Source: Echinostoma caproni
Taxonomy: Eukaryota; Platyhelminthes; Trematoda; Plagiorchiida; Echinostomatidae
DNA length: 64,000 bases
Direction: 5' to 3'
Assembly (NCBI GenBank): GCA_900618425.1
Contig: UZAN01039852.1
Location: forward strand, 1 to 64,000
Shown here: positions 23,401 to 38,400 of the stretch, piece by piece
Position numbering within the stretch: the first letter of the stretch is position 1
How the letters are laid out: every line of letters starts with the position of its first letter
Program-made: the position numbers and the translations under genes
Notes under the pieces: generated by a model
The model's database searches: none
What the model was told of the DNA's origin: nothing
What the model saw: only the letters and a program-made list of their open reading frames with translations

Positions 23401-26400
23401 TTAAGCTGGAAGAAGTAAAGTGATCTGATCAGCTGCTCAATGGTCAGGTAGTTAGGATGCTTGCGTTTTACCTGTGAGTTCCCGGGATTCAATCTGCGGT
23501 TGGGTAGATGGATTCGCACCGCTGATGAGGCCCGACCAGACCGAAACAGCTATCTAATGCTTCATAGCTCTTCAGTTCACGCCTCAATTTTAAACCATGA
23601 ATTCACCATATAAATATCAACTGCTTGCCTCACACCCAATTCTATTATTTATTCCCACAGGCAGTAAGTGAGTACCACAATCAGATAGCGGAAGTTGCAC
23701 GTTATATACTGGCGGAATTCAGGTGAGTCCCTGGGGAAATTTCGTACATGTCCAAAGAACTTGACCGTTTCACGTGGAGCATTTGGTCTTATGTGCATGC
23801 ATGCGATGAAGAAATGCATTTCACAACCCGATTGTGTGTAGATTTACGATGCGTTTTCGAGAACCATTCGAATAAAGTTGCCACAGGGGTCTCCAGATTA
23901 TGCACGTCATAGCGTTAATCGTTTTCCCTTTGTTGTATCCTGAAGCATGTTATGTGGATTACAATCTACTTTGAGTTGTTTATGTTTTTTGGAAACATGT
24001 GTATTTTTAAATTGGTAGATCGTATCCGTTTGATTTTGAATGAACCATTAGCGATTGTCAGTTATATCGACATTGTGATCAAGTAGGGATAAATCGCGGG
24101 AGCTTACTTTCTAACTAACTGAACTAACTGAAACTGTTAGACTTTTACATCCCGATTTCAGTGTGCTTGAAACTAACGCGGCACACAATGTCTATCGCAC
24201 TTGTAGGCACGCGCATATTATGCACTTAAGCACGCGGTATATTTTACTCAAACATAGTGCTTCTTCAAAGCGCGCCATCAGCAAAGGCAGCTCTCAAACG
24301 ACCAAAACTTTGATAATGCTTTTAAACCACATTCGTAGTGGTGGAAAACCATCGCCTTCCAGTGGCATCGACTGAACTCTATTCTTAAAGTGAGAGTTCA
24401 GTGACCCTTATGACTTGCGAGCTGAGCTGGACTGTTGATATTTGGTTTTGTGAGTTACCATTAGTAAACAATGTTCACAATAGATTACAGCTGACGTTTT
24501 TCTTACCTGGTTACCTGCATCTCGTTCGTGTACTGCTTATCCAGAAACGTTTTGTTCAGCCGTCGTATTGATATACTTGACAATGGGTGTGCTTACAGCC
24601 GATTGATTGTTCGTCGCAGTTTCTCAAACTGATCCCCTCACCGTTACTGTTTCTTAAAAGTGATTAACTGTACAGCATACGATCGCCATGCCTTCTCATT
24701 TCTTAACATGAACATTTGCAGAAAAGAAAACGTTTCAACATCCGATGACTTGAAAATACTCCGATACTTTTCGATCTGCATCGCATAAAACGGCATGACT
24801 AGAGATTGTGCGTGAAGGCTAAAGGACCACGGGCCGTTGCTAAAGCGTTGCGGATTTTGGCAAAAAGAATGTGGGCCAAGGCTAGGGCATTGAGGGTTTT
24901 GGCTAATGGATTACGGATTGCGGTTAGAGGATTGCGGGTTTTGGCCCAAGCTTGATGGGAAAAGGTGTAGAACCGATCCAATGCAGTTTTTCTTCCATTC
25001 TGGATGGAAGAGAATCCGGATTTATCCGAAGCCCTTCGCTTTCAAACACCTAATAGCCCATATCCGATATCATGATTGAGGTAAATGATTAGGGCGTTAC
25101 GCTAACATACTAGACATAGCAGGAAATTTTGATTTTTTGTTTCAGGTTTTTACATGCTACCGAAGAGGTTAACTGCGGACTGTGTTCTGAAAGATATGGA
25201 AACCAACAGCTTACACTTTCAGCCCATCCAGGCTCTCGTTCATCCCCATTAAATCGTGTAGTGTGATTCCACAAATCTGTAAGATAACCAGTCGAAGGCG
25301 AACGAACAACTGTTGAAATCGTGCCAGTAGGAAAGGTGACATTTGACGGACAACGGAACAAGAGCATGAGCAAATTTGTGGCAAGAGGCGATCGATAGAC
25401 TGATTTTATGTTGCAAGGGTTTAATTTCAATTTGACCCAAGAAAGAATCAGTGCACAACCCACGTGGATTTTAAAGTATTTGTTATTTTAAAACCATACA
25501 ATTCGTTCTGTTATTACAAAATACAGCAGTCATATGGACAATATCAGTCAATTCATTTACACCTATGCATTTGTTACATTAGTTCCTCCCTCGATTTGTT
25601 TTCAGGTTCCTAAACATTGTCTGCATCATTTCGGTTTCTGTTTTCAAAAAGTGTGCAATAACTATGAAGAATGATATCTGATTTAATTGCGAAGAAAATG
25701 TTTGTGATGATCACCAAAGAGCACTGGTCAGCCGTTTCGTCCTGTTTAGGACTCGGCAGCAGTTCGTACTTTTTGGGTCCCTGTCAGGACTCAAACCGCG
25801 AACATTCGGGTCGGGACTTCAAACCCTTAACCCTGAGCTACACGGACGGCGGTTAAAACCTTGTGCGAATGGCTGAATTAATTTAGAATACCAAGATTTG
25901 GATTAGCCCATTTGATTTTTCACAGGCCCCAGGCAATCTTGATCGTCTTGGGTATGGGGAATTAACGATCTACCAAGGAGTGAAATCCACACCCAAAACG
26001 AACAAGAGCACCTGGTGACTTTAAACAATCGAATGGGCTAATCCAGTACTTGATACTCAAAATAAAATCTGATTGTTGCGCATTCTTTCTAGTGTAAGTG
26101 TGCAACGCCACTTCGTATGCATAACTTTGTTAACCATTTGTCGTATTTTTTAATTCTATGAATATCCATACTTATACCAATGAATCGATACAACTCAAAG
26201 GACAAAATTTTCCGAGATGATACAAATGGACCAATTACCAGTGGACGCCGAATCAACCGAGCAAATGTATGTGTGCATTGTTTCCGATTCGGAACTGATG
26301 TTTGCAATTTTAGGAAACATGAACTGTTTTATTCGTTGAATTCGACTGGAAAGTATTTTGCATTCAAAGAACGCTTGAAATTTGCCGTGGTGAAAGTTGT

Positions 26401-29400
26401 GAGGGAGAAATTCTTCCGGACGAAACCGTTTGACACACAAGAAGACTTACAAGTGAGTGCTGGGCTTGTGTCAGGGCCATCCTGTTTGCTCTCATTTGAT
26501 TGGTTTCAGGTTTATGATCTCTGGAAATCTGGGATAGGTTTCGTGGGCATATAGAAATTGAACTGAAAAAATTGATTGTTTAATTTTGAAGATTCTTGTT
26601 AGATTTAAAATCCCAGGATTGGGATAGACTACCGAACATGAGCAGTGACGATGCTGATTGGTGTTTCCTCAAGGTTCCATACCAGGTTTATGTTTTGACT
26701 TGAGTAAATGTATGACGTTTCAAAATTAGATATCTGTAATAATGTGTGTAAAAATACCCGCAACTTAACAACTCAGCTCTTTATTTCACATTTTTTCCAG
26801 GTATTTTTACGGGATTTGTACGTATTCCTGATCGATGAAATGCATGTTGGACTGCGTCAAGTTTTAAAACCGCATGAAAAGTTTATTCAACCGGATGGAG
26901 TACAACTAACAATTGAACAACTTCATCGATTTGCTCAAGAGACTCACATAATGGGAGATTATGAGTTGGCCAAACTATACTATCGTGTAAGTAATAATGC
27001 TATTATGTTTATTTTGTTAAGGTGGACCAGGTGGATGAAGTGTTTGTGTACTTGTACTTACTCTGACAGGAGTGTGATTTCGCAGGAATTCGGTTTCGTT
27101 TAAACCAGCACTGTTTCCGATTTATCGAGCAGTACACCTAAGAGGATGATTTGCAGTAACTTTATGATTACATGCATAATAACTAATAAGTAATTATAAT
27201 AACATCAACATATACCGTACATGATAATATACACACAGTATATAAGAATCGTATAATTACATGGGAATAATAGCCTTTTTTGATATTAGACTGAACTTGG
27301 AACAAATAGACAAAATAAAGAAACACTGGAAAATACCCGTGGACTGCATCAAGGAGTCAACTTGGCGAACAAGCTCGTTTTTCGGTGCCTCATTTACGAA
27401 CCAAATAGGGCACTCTTTTATACGTCATAAAATCACATAATTCAAGGAAACAGTACAATGCAAATAATGTTTATGCTTGTATACGTGTGTATGGATACTG
27501 TAGATAATACAGTAAGGGGTGTATGAGAGTTCAAATCATTCCGTAAATGTCATTTGTACTGTCGAATGAATCAAATACATAAAGGATTTGACACTCATTT
27601 GGTAACCGGCTTTATGTCACTCAAGCGTTTATGACTGACCATGATAAATTTAGAGCTCTGATTGACTGTTTTTGAACGCATAAGGAGGGGTTATTCAGCC
27701 GAATCGCGATCCCTTCGGCTGTTGCTACTAAGCGATGCTTGACCTGCTTTGATCTCACCCCGGTGATCGTGTAGATGGGCCTGACTCATTCTGACACGAT
27801 GTTCACTTTCGACCAAATGAGCCAGTTCCCTGGGATTACGTACCTCCAGAAGGATGGGACTGCAATGGAATCTCCCTTAGGTCCCCTTTTGGTCGATGTG
27901 TTTATGGCGAAACAATTAATAATAATTAATTCACATGACCTCGGGTAATTAAAGACAATCTGTGCGCTGATTATATCGGAACTTGTTCGATTAAATTAAG
28001 TTTTTGAATGTATCAGTTCGATGCAGTGGTGTCCGGGTTTAGCTCATAGAAAAAAAGAGTCGAGGAACAAAATATTATCTTCAGGATAATGGTAGAAACA
28101 GAAAGTAAACCTGGGTACGCCACCTAAGAAATATCTAGCTATCTATTTAAGTCAAATTTGCACCAACTTTGATGGTGCTGTTTTTTTTCAACCTTGTCTG
28201 CTCAAAATTTTCATATCAATGTCAAATCAGAATATATTTGTCTTCTTATTTAATCGGTAATTCTTTCGTTGATTACCGTTGATTACGTCATCCGTGTTCA
28301 GCCGAGATTCAGGTCAAGGTAAGTGCCAGTGTTCATCTCGGATTGCAGCCAGACTGTTCTGTTCCAGTGTCGCTGCAGTCGCAGTGTATATTTTTCCCAC
28401 ATTTACTGCCTCCCAACTGTTTACCGGATGTCGTTGTTATTCAACATCCGAAGGACTTGGTCTTATTCCGATTTTGCAAAGTAACATTGATGTTTTTCCA
28501 TTTTATTTCAGGAAGCCATTGCTCGAGAACCAGGTTGTTCGGGCCATTGGCTCAGATTTGGCCAATTTCATCTACGAAACCGGGACTTGGAACAAGCGGA
28601 AGTGTGCTTCCATCAAGTGTTGGAATTGGAACCGAAGCATCCAACGGGGTCAGTCACACTGGTTTTCTCCACGATGCACAGCATGGCGAGCTTGTGAAAA
28701 TTATTTGATAGTGTAGCATATTATTTGGTCGATAGATTACGACAGAGTATCAGGAGAATATTTTATTGCCTTATGTAAATCATCAACTCTGGCCTAAAGG
28801 CTTCAAGTGATGGACCCCGTTAGATGTGAATGAGCTAAATCAGGCTATTTAGGGATAGAAAAGTTGTGTCGCACTTAAGTGCTCGTCCGAGGGGTAGTGA
28901 CATGGACCACATCATGACCAACACCGAAGCGAATCCCATTTATTTACCCATATGTAAACTACATGTCTGACATGATGTATCATTTTGTGAAATTAGACTT
29001 AAGGTTGTTGATAGCATGAAATATGCTTCAATTCAATGGTCTCAATCTACCATAGAAGAGCATCCCTACCGGACTTAGTCTTGGCTAGAGCAAACGAAGA
29101 GTGAATCGGAAATCCACGAAGCAGTAAACAGCTTTTTAAACCTGGTTGGGTTTTTCATAAACAGCGCGCGAATCCATCAACACTGTCGAGGATCGAAACT
29201 CAGGTGGAACGTTCTGTACGGGACGGAATCTACCAGATAATTGAATCAAATCCCTCGCTGCTCTAAAAATATTGCTAGAATGGATAATAACCACGACAAG
29301 CTTGAAGTAGTCATAAAAGGTTTTTCTTGTTGTTATAGTGTGATAACTGTGTATGTTCTGATTAATTCACATCAAGAATAATTACAGGTTTCGTCGAGTT

Positions 29401-32400
29401 TCAGTATAACTGCCCAAGAAATAACCTCATTTCCAATATGTTTAGACTCATACTCTATGGGTTGGTGGCGGGTCTGGAGAACAGAGTGGAAGAGGCCACG
29501 GATTTCCTCGAAGCTGCCGTTTTTGTGGACAAACAGAATGTGATTGCTTGGACAGTTCTGGGTGAGTACGTTACACACCAAACGTGGACTGGTTTGTGAA
29601 AAAATTACAGCATTTGCATTCGTCATATACCAATCGTTGTGAAACAATCGAAGTAAGTATTGGTGACTGTATTGAACTAACTAGTCAACGATGGTGAAAG
29701 ATGCTATTTAGAGCTTGGGAGTGTAGCGGGGACAAACACCCGAATTTTCAAACGATTTAAATGACACCTTATCTCTTCTTTCTCATCTTGTAGTCGATAT
29801 ACTACACTTCTATAAAACTGCGGCCGGCATCGGCACGTGCAATATTTACGTGTTTTGAAGTAATACTCCCATTTGTGAGTAGTATGTTTGATTGCACCGA
29901 AGAATGTGATCATCGGTTTCTCACATCGGTTAAAAATGAACAAGACTTCCTAGAGCGAATAGTGCATTCGAAATTGTAGCTATAGGAAATGCTCGTCCAC
30001 CGTGGCACTGTTCCGTCAATTATTCTGCTTGCTTGTTGGAATTATGATTGACCTGTTGCAGATGAGACGTTTCGTTCTGTCAGTCAGTTTATTAATACTC
30101 TCCGATCGTTGTCCATGATCAGGAACTCTCCTCGTCCGGCACTGTCTTGTGGAGCTATTGAGTGGTATTATTACTCATCATGAGTTTGTTTACCTAAATA
30201 ATAGAAGTTAAATTAAATGGACAAGATCAATTTTCGTTAGGGGCGGATCTTAGCCATCAGGCAAAAATCATATCCAGTTATAAAATAAAAAATAGATTCC
30301 ACTTGGCGTAGAAAAAAGTAAGTGAAATCGGTAATGTACAAAAAATGTCTTGAAAGTTTAAACAAGCATCTGATCTCATTACCTTCTTTTGCTCTGCGGT
30401 TCTGCAATGAAAGATCTGTATTCCCATAATATAACTTTTTGTTGTCTTCACGCCCTGTGGTCCAAGTGCACGTGACCTATCTGCTCGATTAGAGCTATCT
30501 ATTGGTTGATTGCCTGGTTTATCATTAGCCGCAGACTTTGAGTGATATGGTTGGGTGTTGAAACCAGTGGCGCTTTTAAATCTAATCCATATCTTTTCAA
30601 CCTCTATCTATCGGAAATCTCAATTTTCTCTTCGAATACAGGTCATTATTCAGAAGTGATTTATGACAAGATATACGAAAAACGCCTATTTAGATTTGTA
30701 TGTACTGGCATAAATACAACGATTATGCACGTCACTTGAAAACGCGATCTTCCCACGGTTTTTTTATCCTCAAGGATTGTACTACGAAACGATTGCAAAC
30801 GATATTGGATCAGAAATGGCTTTGAACGAGGCTGTTCGATTGGACTCGTCAACGGGTTCCGCTGAGATAACAAAGAATGCAGAAACGGAATCGGAACTGA
30901 CCACCTCTCAGGGCCTACTTGTAGATAATCTAACCACAAGTAAGCTATGATCCTATATTTCCGTACAGTCAAACTATGGTGTCAAATTTAAGAGGTTGAA
31001 CGGGGGCAAAATACAGATATGGAGAAGGAGAAGGGTATTGCAAGGCTGATTATGTTGTTTTGAAGCATGTGAAGTACACTTTCCCAGGCGGAGTGATGTT
31101 GAACCACAGGTTTCTAGGGTAAAATACAAATCTGAAAAACAGAATAAATTAAAAGATACGCACGTAACTCGAAGACCTAATCAGCAGTCATCTTGCGCAT
31201 TTCACCTACAAACCACAAGCTTTGAAAAGTTTAGTTTCCATCGTTTCATGGATACAAGTTATCTCAGTACTTTGAGCAAGTCAAGTAAACATGAAAGTTG
31301 ATACATGCCATCGGAAGAGTTTAAAATAAAGCGGAAAATTGAAGATCAAGGTATAACAACATAAGAACTGGATTTGTATTCCACAGTTGTTGTAATCCAT
31401 GGTTGGAGATATGTTTGAATGTTGTGAACAGTGGCGCCCGTGCATGTACTCATTATCCCTGCAACCTTTGTCTTCATAAATTCTCTATTTTCACTCTGAT
31501 ACTGGTTCAACCTCTTCTTCAATATTTCATCCAAATGGGAAGCCGTGAGACAGCGACCAAAAGCGGCTCACAAAAGTGCACGTCCAATGATTGTAAAAAC
31601 TGAAACTGCTTGAGGAATTTCTAAGAGATTCACGAAGCAGTGATATTTCCCCTGAACAAGTTTTGCAATGCCATTAAACACGAATGGTTCATTTTCAGTT
31701 TTCGCGGAACCTAGAATACTGGAACAGCGAAAGAATCTCAGTTAACAGCCCAGCTAAAATGCCCCAGACAAGATTTTAGTTTGATTGTTGTCGGTGAACT
31801 GTTACATATGCGGAATTCCCAATAGCAATGACAACATATGAATTCTATTTGGCATGTACCACAATCAAAGATTAATTCGATTATTTCAGTTTTTATGCTC
31901 AACCAATGCGAGATTTGATACTGTTGCCACCACCTGCTGAATTACACTAGGAACTATCAAAGAATACAACATTATTCGGTCTGGATCGCCAATGTTTTCT
32001 GTATTGTTTTTTGCAACATGGAATCTCACGAAGTTGTCCACTTATAAAATTAGGAAAATACTGCATCCGGAAGTTTAGGTTCACTATTACATCCTGATCT
32101 TCCAATATGGGAGACTGTTTATATCTTTGAGTTGATCCAAATGAATCATGAATTGATAAATTCAAGCAACTTACAATACTCATCATTACCTGTTATGAGC
32201 AATTTATGGTGAAGATGAACTACAATTTTGACGAAAAAGACCATTGATAGAACATGCTCATCCATAGAAAATGGTTGCAAAAGAGTAATTTTACTTTATG
32301 TTCGCGTTTCCTCTCCGTCATAGAGCATCACAATTTAGCCGATTCCTTGCAAGAACTCAATCTTCCGAAAGAAGATTCACATCTTGAACAGAAAGATCTG

Positions 32401-35400
32401 ATCGGAATGGATGGTTTTAATGTTGAACAACAGGGAGTTTTGAACGATGCCACCAAACCAGGAAAACCAGACAGCTTTGGAAGCCGAAGTTCCAGTCAAC
32501 GTACTCGAAGACAAGGTTATCCTGGACGATCGTCACGAGGTAAGCAAGTTCGGTCAATACCGCAAAAATGTTTCTCATTACTGTTATTTGCATATTTTAT
32601 TTTTGGAGCAGTTTATTGAGTCAAATGACCTTAAAGAATCCTGTCTTTATGTAGGCATGAAACCGTCAGCGAAAAATACAATCGTATTTGGTTCGCGGGA
32701 GAGCTCACAAGGAATTTCGCCACCTCAACCATCACGCTCCAGTCTGTTCCTCCGCGTGGCGGAATTTCTTTTGGATAACAATTGCTACAATGTAAGTGTT
32801 TTGTCTAGTTAGCAGCATGAAATCTGCGGTCATAACTAACAATGAATGAACTCAGCGTTGAAAGATTTCAAAGCTATGTGGTTGCTTCTTTCTGAAAGGC
32901 AGCGGAGTTCTGTGTCATAATGCGACTTCACAGTCGAGCCGGGAAACGGTGTCAATCTAGTTCTGGTTCTCGCGGGTAGGCATAAAACACCAAATCTTAC
33001 CTGATGTGATAGCCAGGGTCCGTGCTCGTGCATTTACGTTGGATTTTATTCAAAAATTCAAATCATCACACATTTTGGTAATAATATGCGTGCCACAATG
33101 CTGTCATTTTTTTATGAAGCTCATATCAATAGAAGTTCTAGACATCAAACTGGTCTGCGTTGCCAAAGTATGCCAAGTTCCACCAGTTGTTCCATCTGAT
33201 TCAGTCCACAATATGTGATGTTCAGTCAGGGACCATCTAAGGCGGTCTGGATTGCCTGAAGCATTTCAACAACGGCGTATTATTATATGCATATTTCACA
33301 CACGTCCGAGTCCAGGCTGTCCCAAACAAATGATGGCTAGTAATTATTGTTAAAAGGTGAAGCTCCGTGATTTTCTCGTGAGTAGATTGTTACTGGGTTG
33401 TCCAGGCCAAAGTTGGTAGGTAATAGGCAATTTACAACCAGATTCTTTGAATAACCGAAACCTGCTGCACAAGTCAGCTGGACGGTGTGCGAAAACCGCA
33501 ATCCATTGAGAACCGGTGTCCACCTCTTCAGATCATACGCCCTTTGGACGGGGTCAGATATCCAAGGTGCCTAATATACCTACCGCAACAATCAAGATGT
33601 GGGCAAGACTCGCTCTGACGGCTCTTTTTGTTGGTTTGGAATCAGGTTTTTTTAACCAAATTTCCTAGGTTAACTGCGGTTCACTGACCCCTTTATATTT
33701 TCTTCTTCTTGTTTTGGTGAGAAATAATCTCCACCACGGGGAGGCTGTGAGTAGGGATTCTTCAGAGGGGGTTTTGTGAGACACTCGGTCGTACTGGAGC
33801 ACTTCGCAAGGTACAAGGGAATAGTGATAACGACAACCACATACACCCACCCCAGACCGTTTTGAGGTTTCCGAATTCTATGGCGAATCAACTACTCATA
33901 AGTAATCTAATCTAAGTATCTAATTGATATCACGGCAACAGACATGAAAACTCACTTGAATTTCACAATGAAAAATTTCCATCTACCACCTAACAGATAC
34001 ACTTTTCCCTATCGAATTTTCGTGATCCCATAGCTTGCTGTCAACTGAATATTTTGAACATAGATACTTATCCATCATCAGCTTAAACCTTGTATTAATC
34101 TATTAACTAATCGAACTACATATGTAAATGCTTGAAACGATATTTCCAAATAAATTTCTCTGCATTTCTACAATACTCTTATGTTTCACCGGGAATATTT
34201 GACGATCTGAAACAAACAGATATGTTTATCTATGTTTCATTTGGGGGGGGGGGTTGATTAGATGAAATATTCAAACCATGTAGGGTGCTGACCGTTATCC
34301 AAGTGATATCAATCATTTCCGTAAACTACGTTGTTTAGCAGATTTAGGTCTCATATTTAAATTTTGAAAAGTTCGGTAGCCTTAATAGGATTTACTGAAT
34401 CCTGCTTTATTCTAAAGAAAGTCTATCAGCTTACATTCTACCTGGTGGATTCCATATACCGCTGTAATTCGGATGGCTAAAGCGACTGGTGCTATCAGTG
34501 TGGCCTTGTGGCTCACCTGGATCTCTAATTGTTTCTCATTCTTTGTTACAGTCCATTGCACAAGGCTTTCTGTGGACTGCGTTCACAGAATGAATAAAGC
34601 CATCTGAGTGATTAGCAGCCCGATGTACATAACCTGCGGTACTCTGAGATGTCCTAGGGCAACGATCCTATTTTTTTCACATACTCTACACTAGCTTTAC
34701 TTTCAATATTGTCAAGGTTACAGATTAAAACAAATATGGAATTATATTACCTTTCTATTTCAGCTGTACACGTAAACGAAACATGTTATGTGAATTTTTA
34801 TCCACATTTGAAGGATATTTAACACATTTCTCATTGAAAAGAAAGTCCATCAACGAAATAAACAAAAGATACCCTACGTGTAACATTCGTTCTTTGAACC
34901 ATACACTTTTTGATCTTGTATTGGATTTGCAGAAAACTGCTTTAGGTGTTCTTTGTTTGATTCCCTCGCTGAGATTTGCAGCTCACTGCATTTTGACGCA
35001 GAATGCATTAATCAGCGTCTATCTTTTTTAGTGGGCTTTTTTTGATGCGTCCTACTCATCTCAGTACTTTCTACTGTTGTCTTTACTTTAAACGTCGTTC
35101 TGTGGTAAAACTGAATGCGTATTGTCGTATACCAGTCCTAGGTTTTATCCCAGAAAATGTTTAGATTTGTGATTTCGCTAAATCGGTCTTTTGTCGGTCA
35201 CGATGATCGATACTGACCTGTGCTACCTCAAATGACTTCTCAGTTTCCGCTTAGATGTCGGCACTGGTGGCACACTCCTCGCATTGACCAGATGTTACAT
35301 TACGTTTACGTGAGGAATCTTCAGTACAACATGAACTAGACAGGTTTAAAAAAGCACATTTGAAAGGGGATTCATAATTCTTGCAAATCGAAATTGAAAA

Positions 35401-38400
35401 CAGTTGGATAGAATCGGGGTCAAATGTTGACTTTCAGCCATCTGTTTCCATAATAATGCATCTACTCTATCAAATATTTCTCACAGTGTAAATTCATTGG
35501 TTTGCCTGTGATAACGAACGTGGTTTAAAAACTGATAGGCTTATATTGTACCTATGAAGTGACAGGTTCGACCCTGTCGATGTAGTTGAAATATTTTGGC
35601 TATGATTTCTTATCTTTTAATTTACCCCCTGTTTAGGTCTTTCAGGGTGAACTTCATTGCAAAAATGAATTCAGATCTTGATTAGTTCTTCATAATAATG
35701 ACAATCATAGGAAGGTAATGTGTTCGTTTTAACGATATTTTCTTCATTATTTTCAACAATGCACCCCGAAAGACAATGTTCATGAAAGAGAAAAGTACAG
35801 TTCATTGCGGATTTGCTTTTTGTAATAATAGAAAAGATAAACTGAATCCTTCTTGAGACAGTGTGTTGGTTGTTACGTGAACTGGTAAATGTTTCGTTGG
35901 TTTTAATTATTCCGGCATTTTATAAATGTATATTTCCAAGATCTTTCATCGCACGTGAACATGTGATCATCAAAATCCCAAGCATGTTTTTCTCTCTGCA
36001 CAAATTGCTCTAAATCACTGTGACTAGTTATCTGGCTCAAATGAATTCCCCATTTGCAGTTAGTATCGACCGCATTAGCGCACGAACTCATTCAGCAGAA
36101 GAAACAAATCAATTCATTCTTCTTAAATGGACAACCAAAATCGTCCGCGGAAATTCTTCCGAGCATGCCCGTGGATACAGAACACACAGAATCTCCAACA
36201 GCCTCACTGCTCGCCCTACCAAGCCGACCGGATTGGCTTGTGCAACAATTTGTCCAGTTTCATTTAGCCCGTATTCGACTGATACTGGGCAGTGAATCGA
36301 CGGATTTGGTAGCTGCCGAATCGGAAGTGAATTGGGTCACCGATCTCGATCCGCAGTGTGCTGAGGCGTGGGCACAACTGGGTCATTTACGCTACTTGTC
36401 CGGGGATTTAGAGGGTGCTCGTGAAATGTACGAACGGTGCTTAGCCCTGACAACTTGGCCACCCGAAGACCCGCATACCCTACGTCTTCGATTAGGTACA
36501 ATTTATTTGAAACAAGAAGAGGTAAGTAGAAGAAAACGTGGCCGTTTTCATTCATTACAAAATACTTTTGAAATAAACTCTGAACTTATGTGCAAAGGAA
36601 GAAACAAAGATTAAGGAATCGGTTCGCATAGGTGCATGTTCTACTTTATCTAGGATATAAAATATCTTGCGTGCGTGAACGAGAATCGTCCGATTTAGTA
36701 GACTAACCCTAAGGAGTCTGTGATGGATCGTACGTCCTGCGTGGAGCATTGTGAGAGTTAACGTCACGTTGCGGGCTGGTAAACCATCATGGGGGAGAAA
36801 TTCGAACATATTGGCCATACGTATTAAATTGTGCTTACTCTCTGTAAACAGGTGAAGTTCTAATGCGACATGATGCTGATTTCACTCCGAGATGATGAAC
36901 TTTATGGTAGTGGTTTTCTTCATTTGACATTCTTTCTATGAATTAAATTTAGGATAAAACGTGCATCTCTTGACTGGTGTGTTGATTATTTAAAACAACT
37001 AGATTATTACCATAACCTGCAGCTGTTTATAGCTCAGCCGATTCACTATTGTGAGACCAACTCTGTGACTGCGATAGCAAAGGTTACGTGTATTAAATAC
37101 GGTAAGTTGAAAGAGGACAATCCCGCATTATCAATGGCGTCGATACACTGAACAGCCAGCTCATTGTCGTCCTGGAATATATCAATGATAATTGTATCGT
37201 TAACTGACTCGTGTGGCCCAGCGATGATCGACACAAAGAAAATCACTGACATTCGTGGGCACAGGACGCCTGCACTTATCACGTGACATGCCGAGTCGGG
37301 CTAGCGATTCGCTTGTCCGAACAGCGCCCATACAGTGTGAGTTGTATGAATGCAAGATTGAAGCCCACACTAGATTCCGGCAGCCAGTAAACCACATTCT
37401 TTTAAGGATTAATGTGTATTGTGCATAACTTCTGAAAGCACTGGAGCTCACATTTAAGTTAAAAATCATAAACGCCAAGTACATAGTTAACGGGGAGAAA
37501 AGTTTTACAGACATGCGGACATTTCATAATCCAAGGTTAAGACAAAGTTCACTGATTGCTGTCTCTTTGTTTGTGTGTAAGCGAGAAAGATCCAGTATAG
37601 GTAAATTTCGGTAAGCGTTAATTCGAGATGAAATTTGGCGGACTTGGGAACGTATGGAATGATGGGAACCACTACGTTCTGCATGTAATGAATGGTCAGG
37701 ATCTGCGAAAATCCTATCCGGAAATTTCCCACAGGAAGTTATGTGATACTCTGAAAGCTTTACGGCTAACTCACTCGCAGGCTTAGAAAACAGACGCGGA
37801 TAATAATAGTTAGACCGCGGCGAAAGACTTTAAAATCCTGTTTGAGTAAGCCAGGAAAAGTAACCGGGGAACAGTAAAGTAAGACGGGGAGCCCACACTG
37901 ATAAACAAAGGTAGAAATAACTGACTGGGATGCGCGAAACTGCGTGAGCTTTCGAATTTGAAAAGATAGACATCGCAGTTGATCAATGCAGTTGTGGATG
38001 TGGGTTGACCAATGAAGAGTGCTATCTATGGTTACACCAAGATATTCGACAGAGTTCACTCTAGATAACGGATTTTTATTAATCGCTGTGTGGTCTGTCG
38101 GATATGAAGAGCGAGCAAAACTATATAAACATTCAACACATTAACTGGAGTTTAGAGTTAACCCCGATGAGGAGGACAATGACTGAATTTGATCGAGATT
38201 TTCGGTGAAGGAGCTTAAATCGGAGTAAGAAGAAATGGGTGGGCACAGCACAACGTAATCCGCGTAGTTCAAAGTACATGCAGGAGTAACACAAGGGATA
38301 TCACAAATATAAGTGGAAAATAAGTATGGGGATAGCACAGCTCCTTGAAGAACCCCGGAGTTGTTGACCAAGAGTTTAGATGAGGCCTTCCCCAATCTAG

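Noticed and set aside
29386..29445. Earlier acceptor for CFAP70 exon 17 at CAG 29386-29387
   Set aside because: It breaks the reading phase from exon 16 and inserts residues absent from the family.
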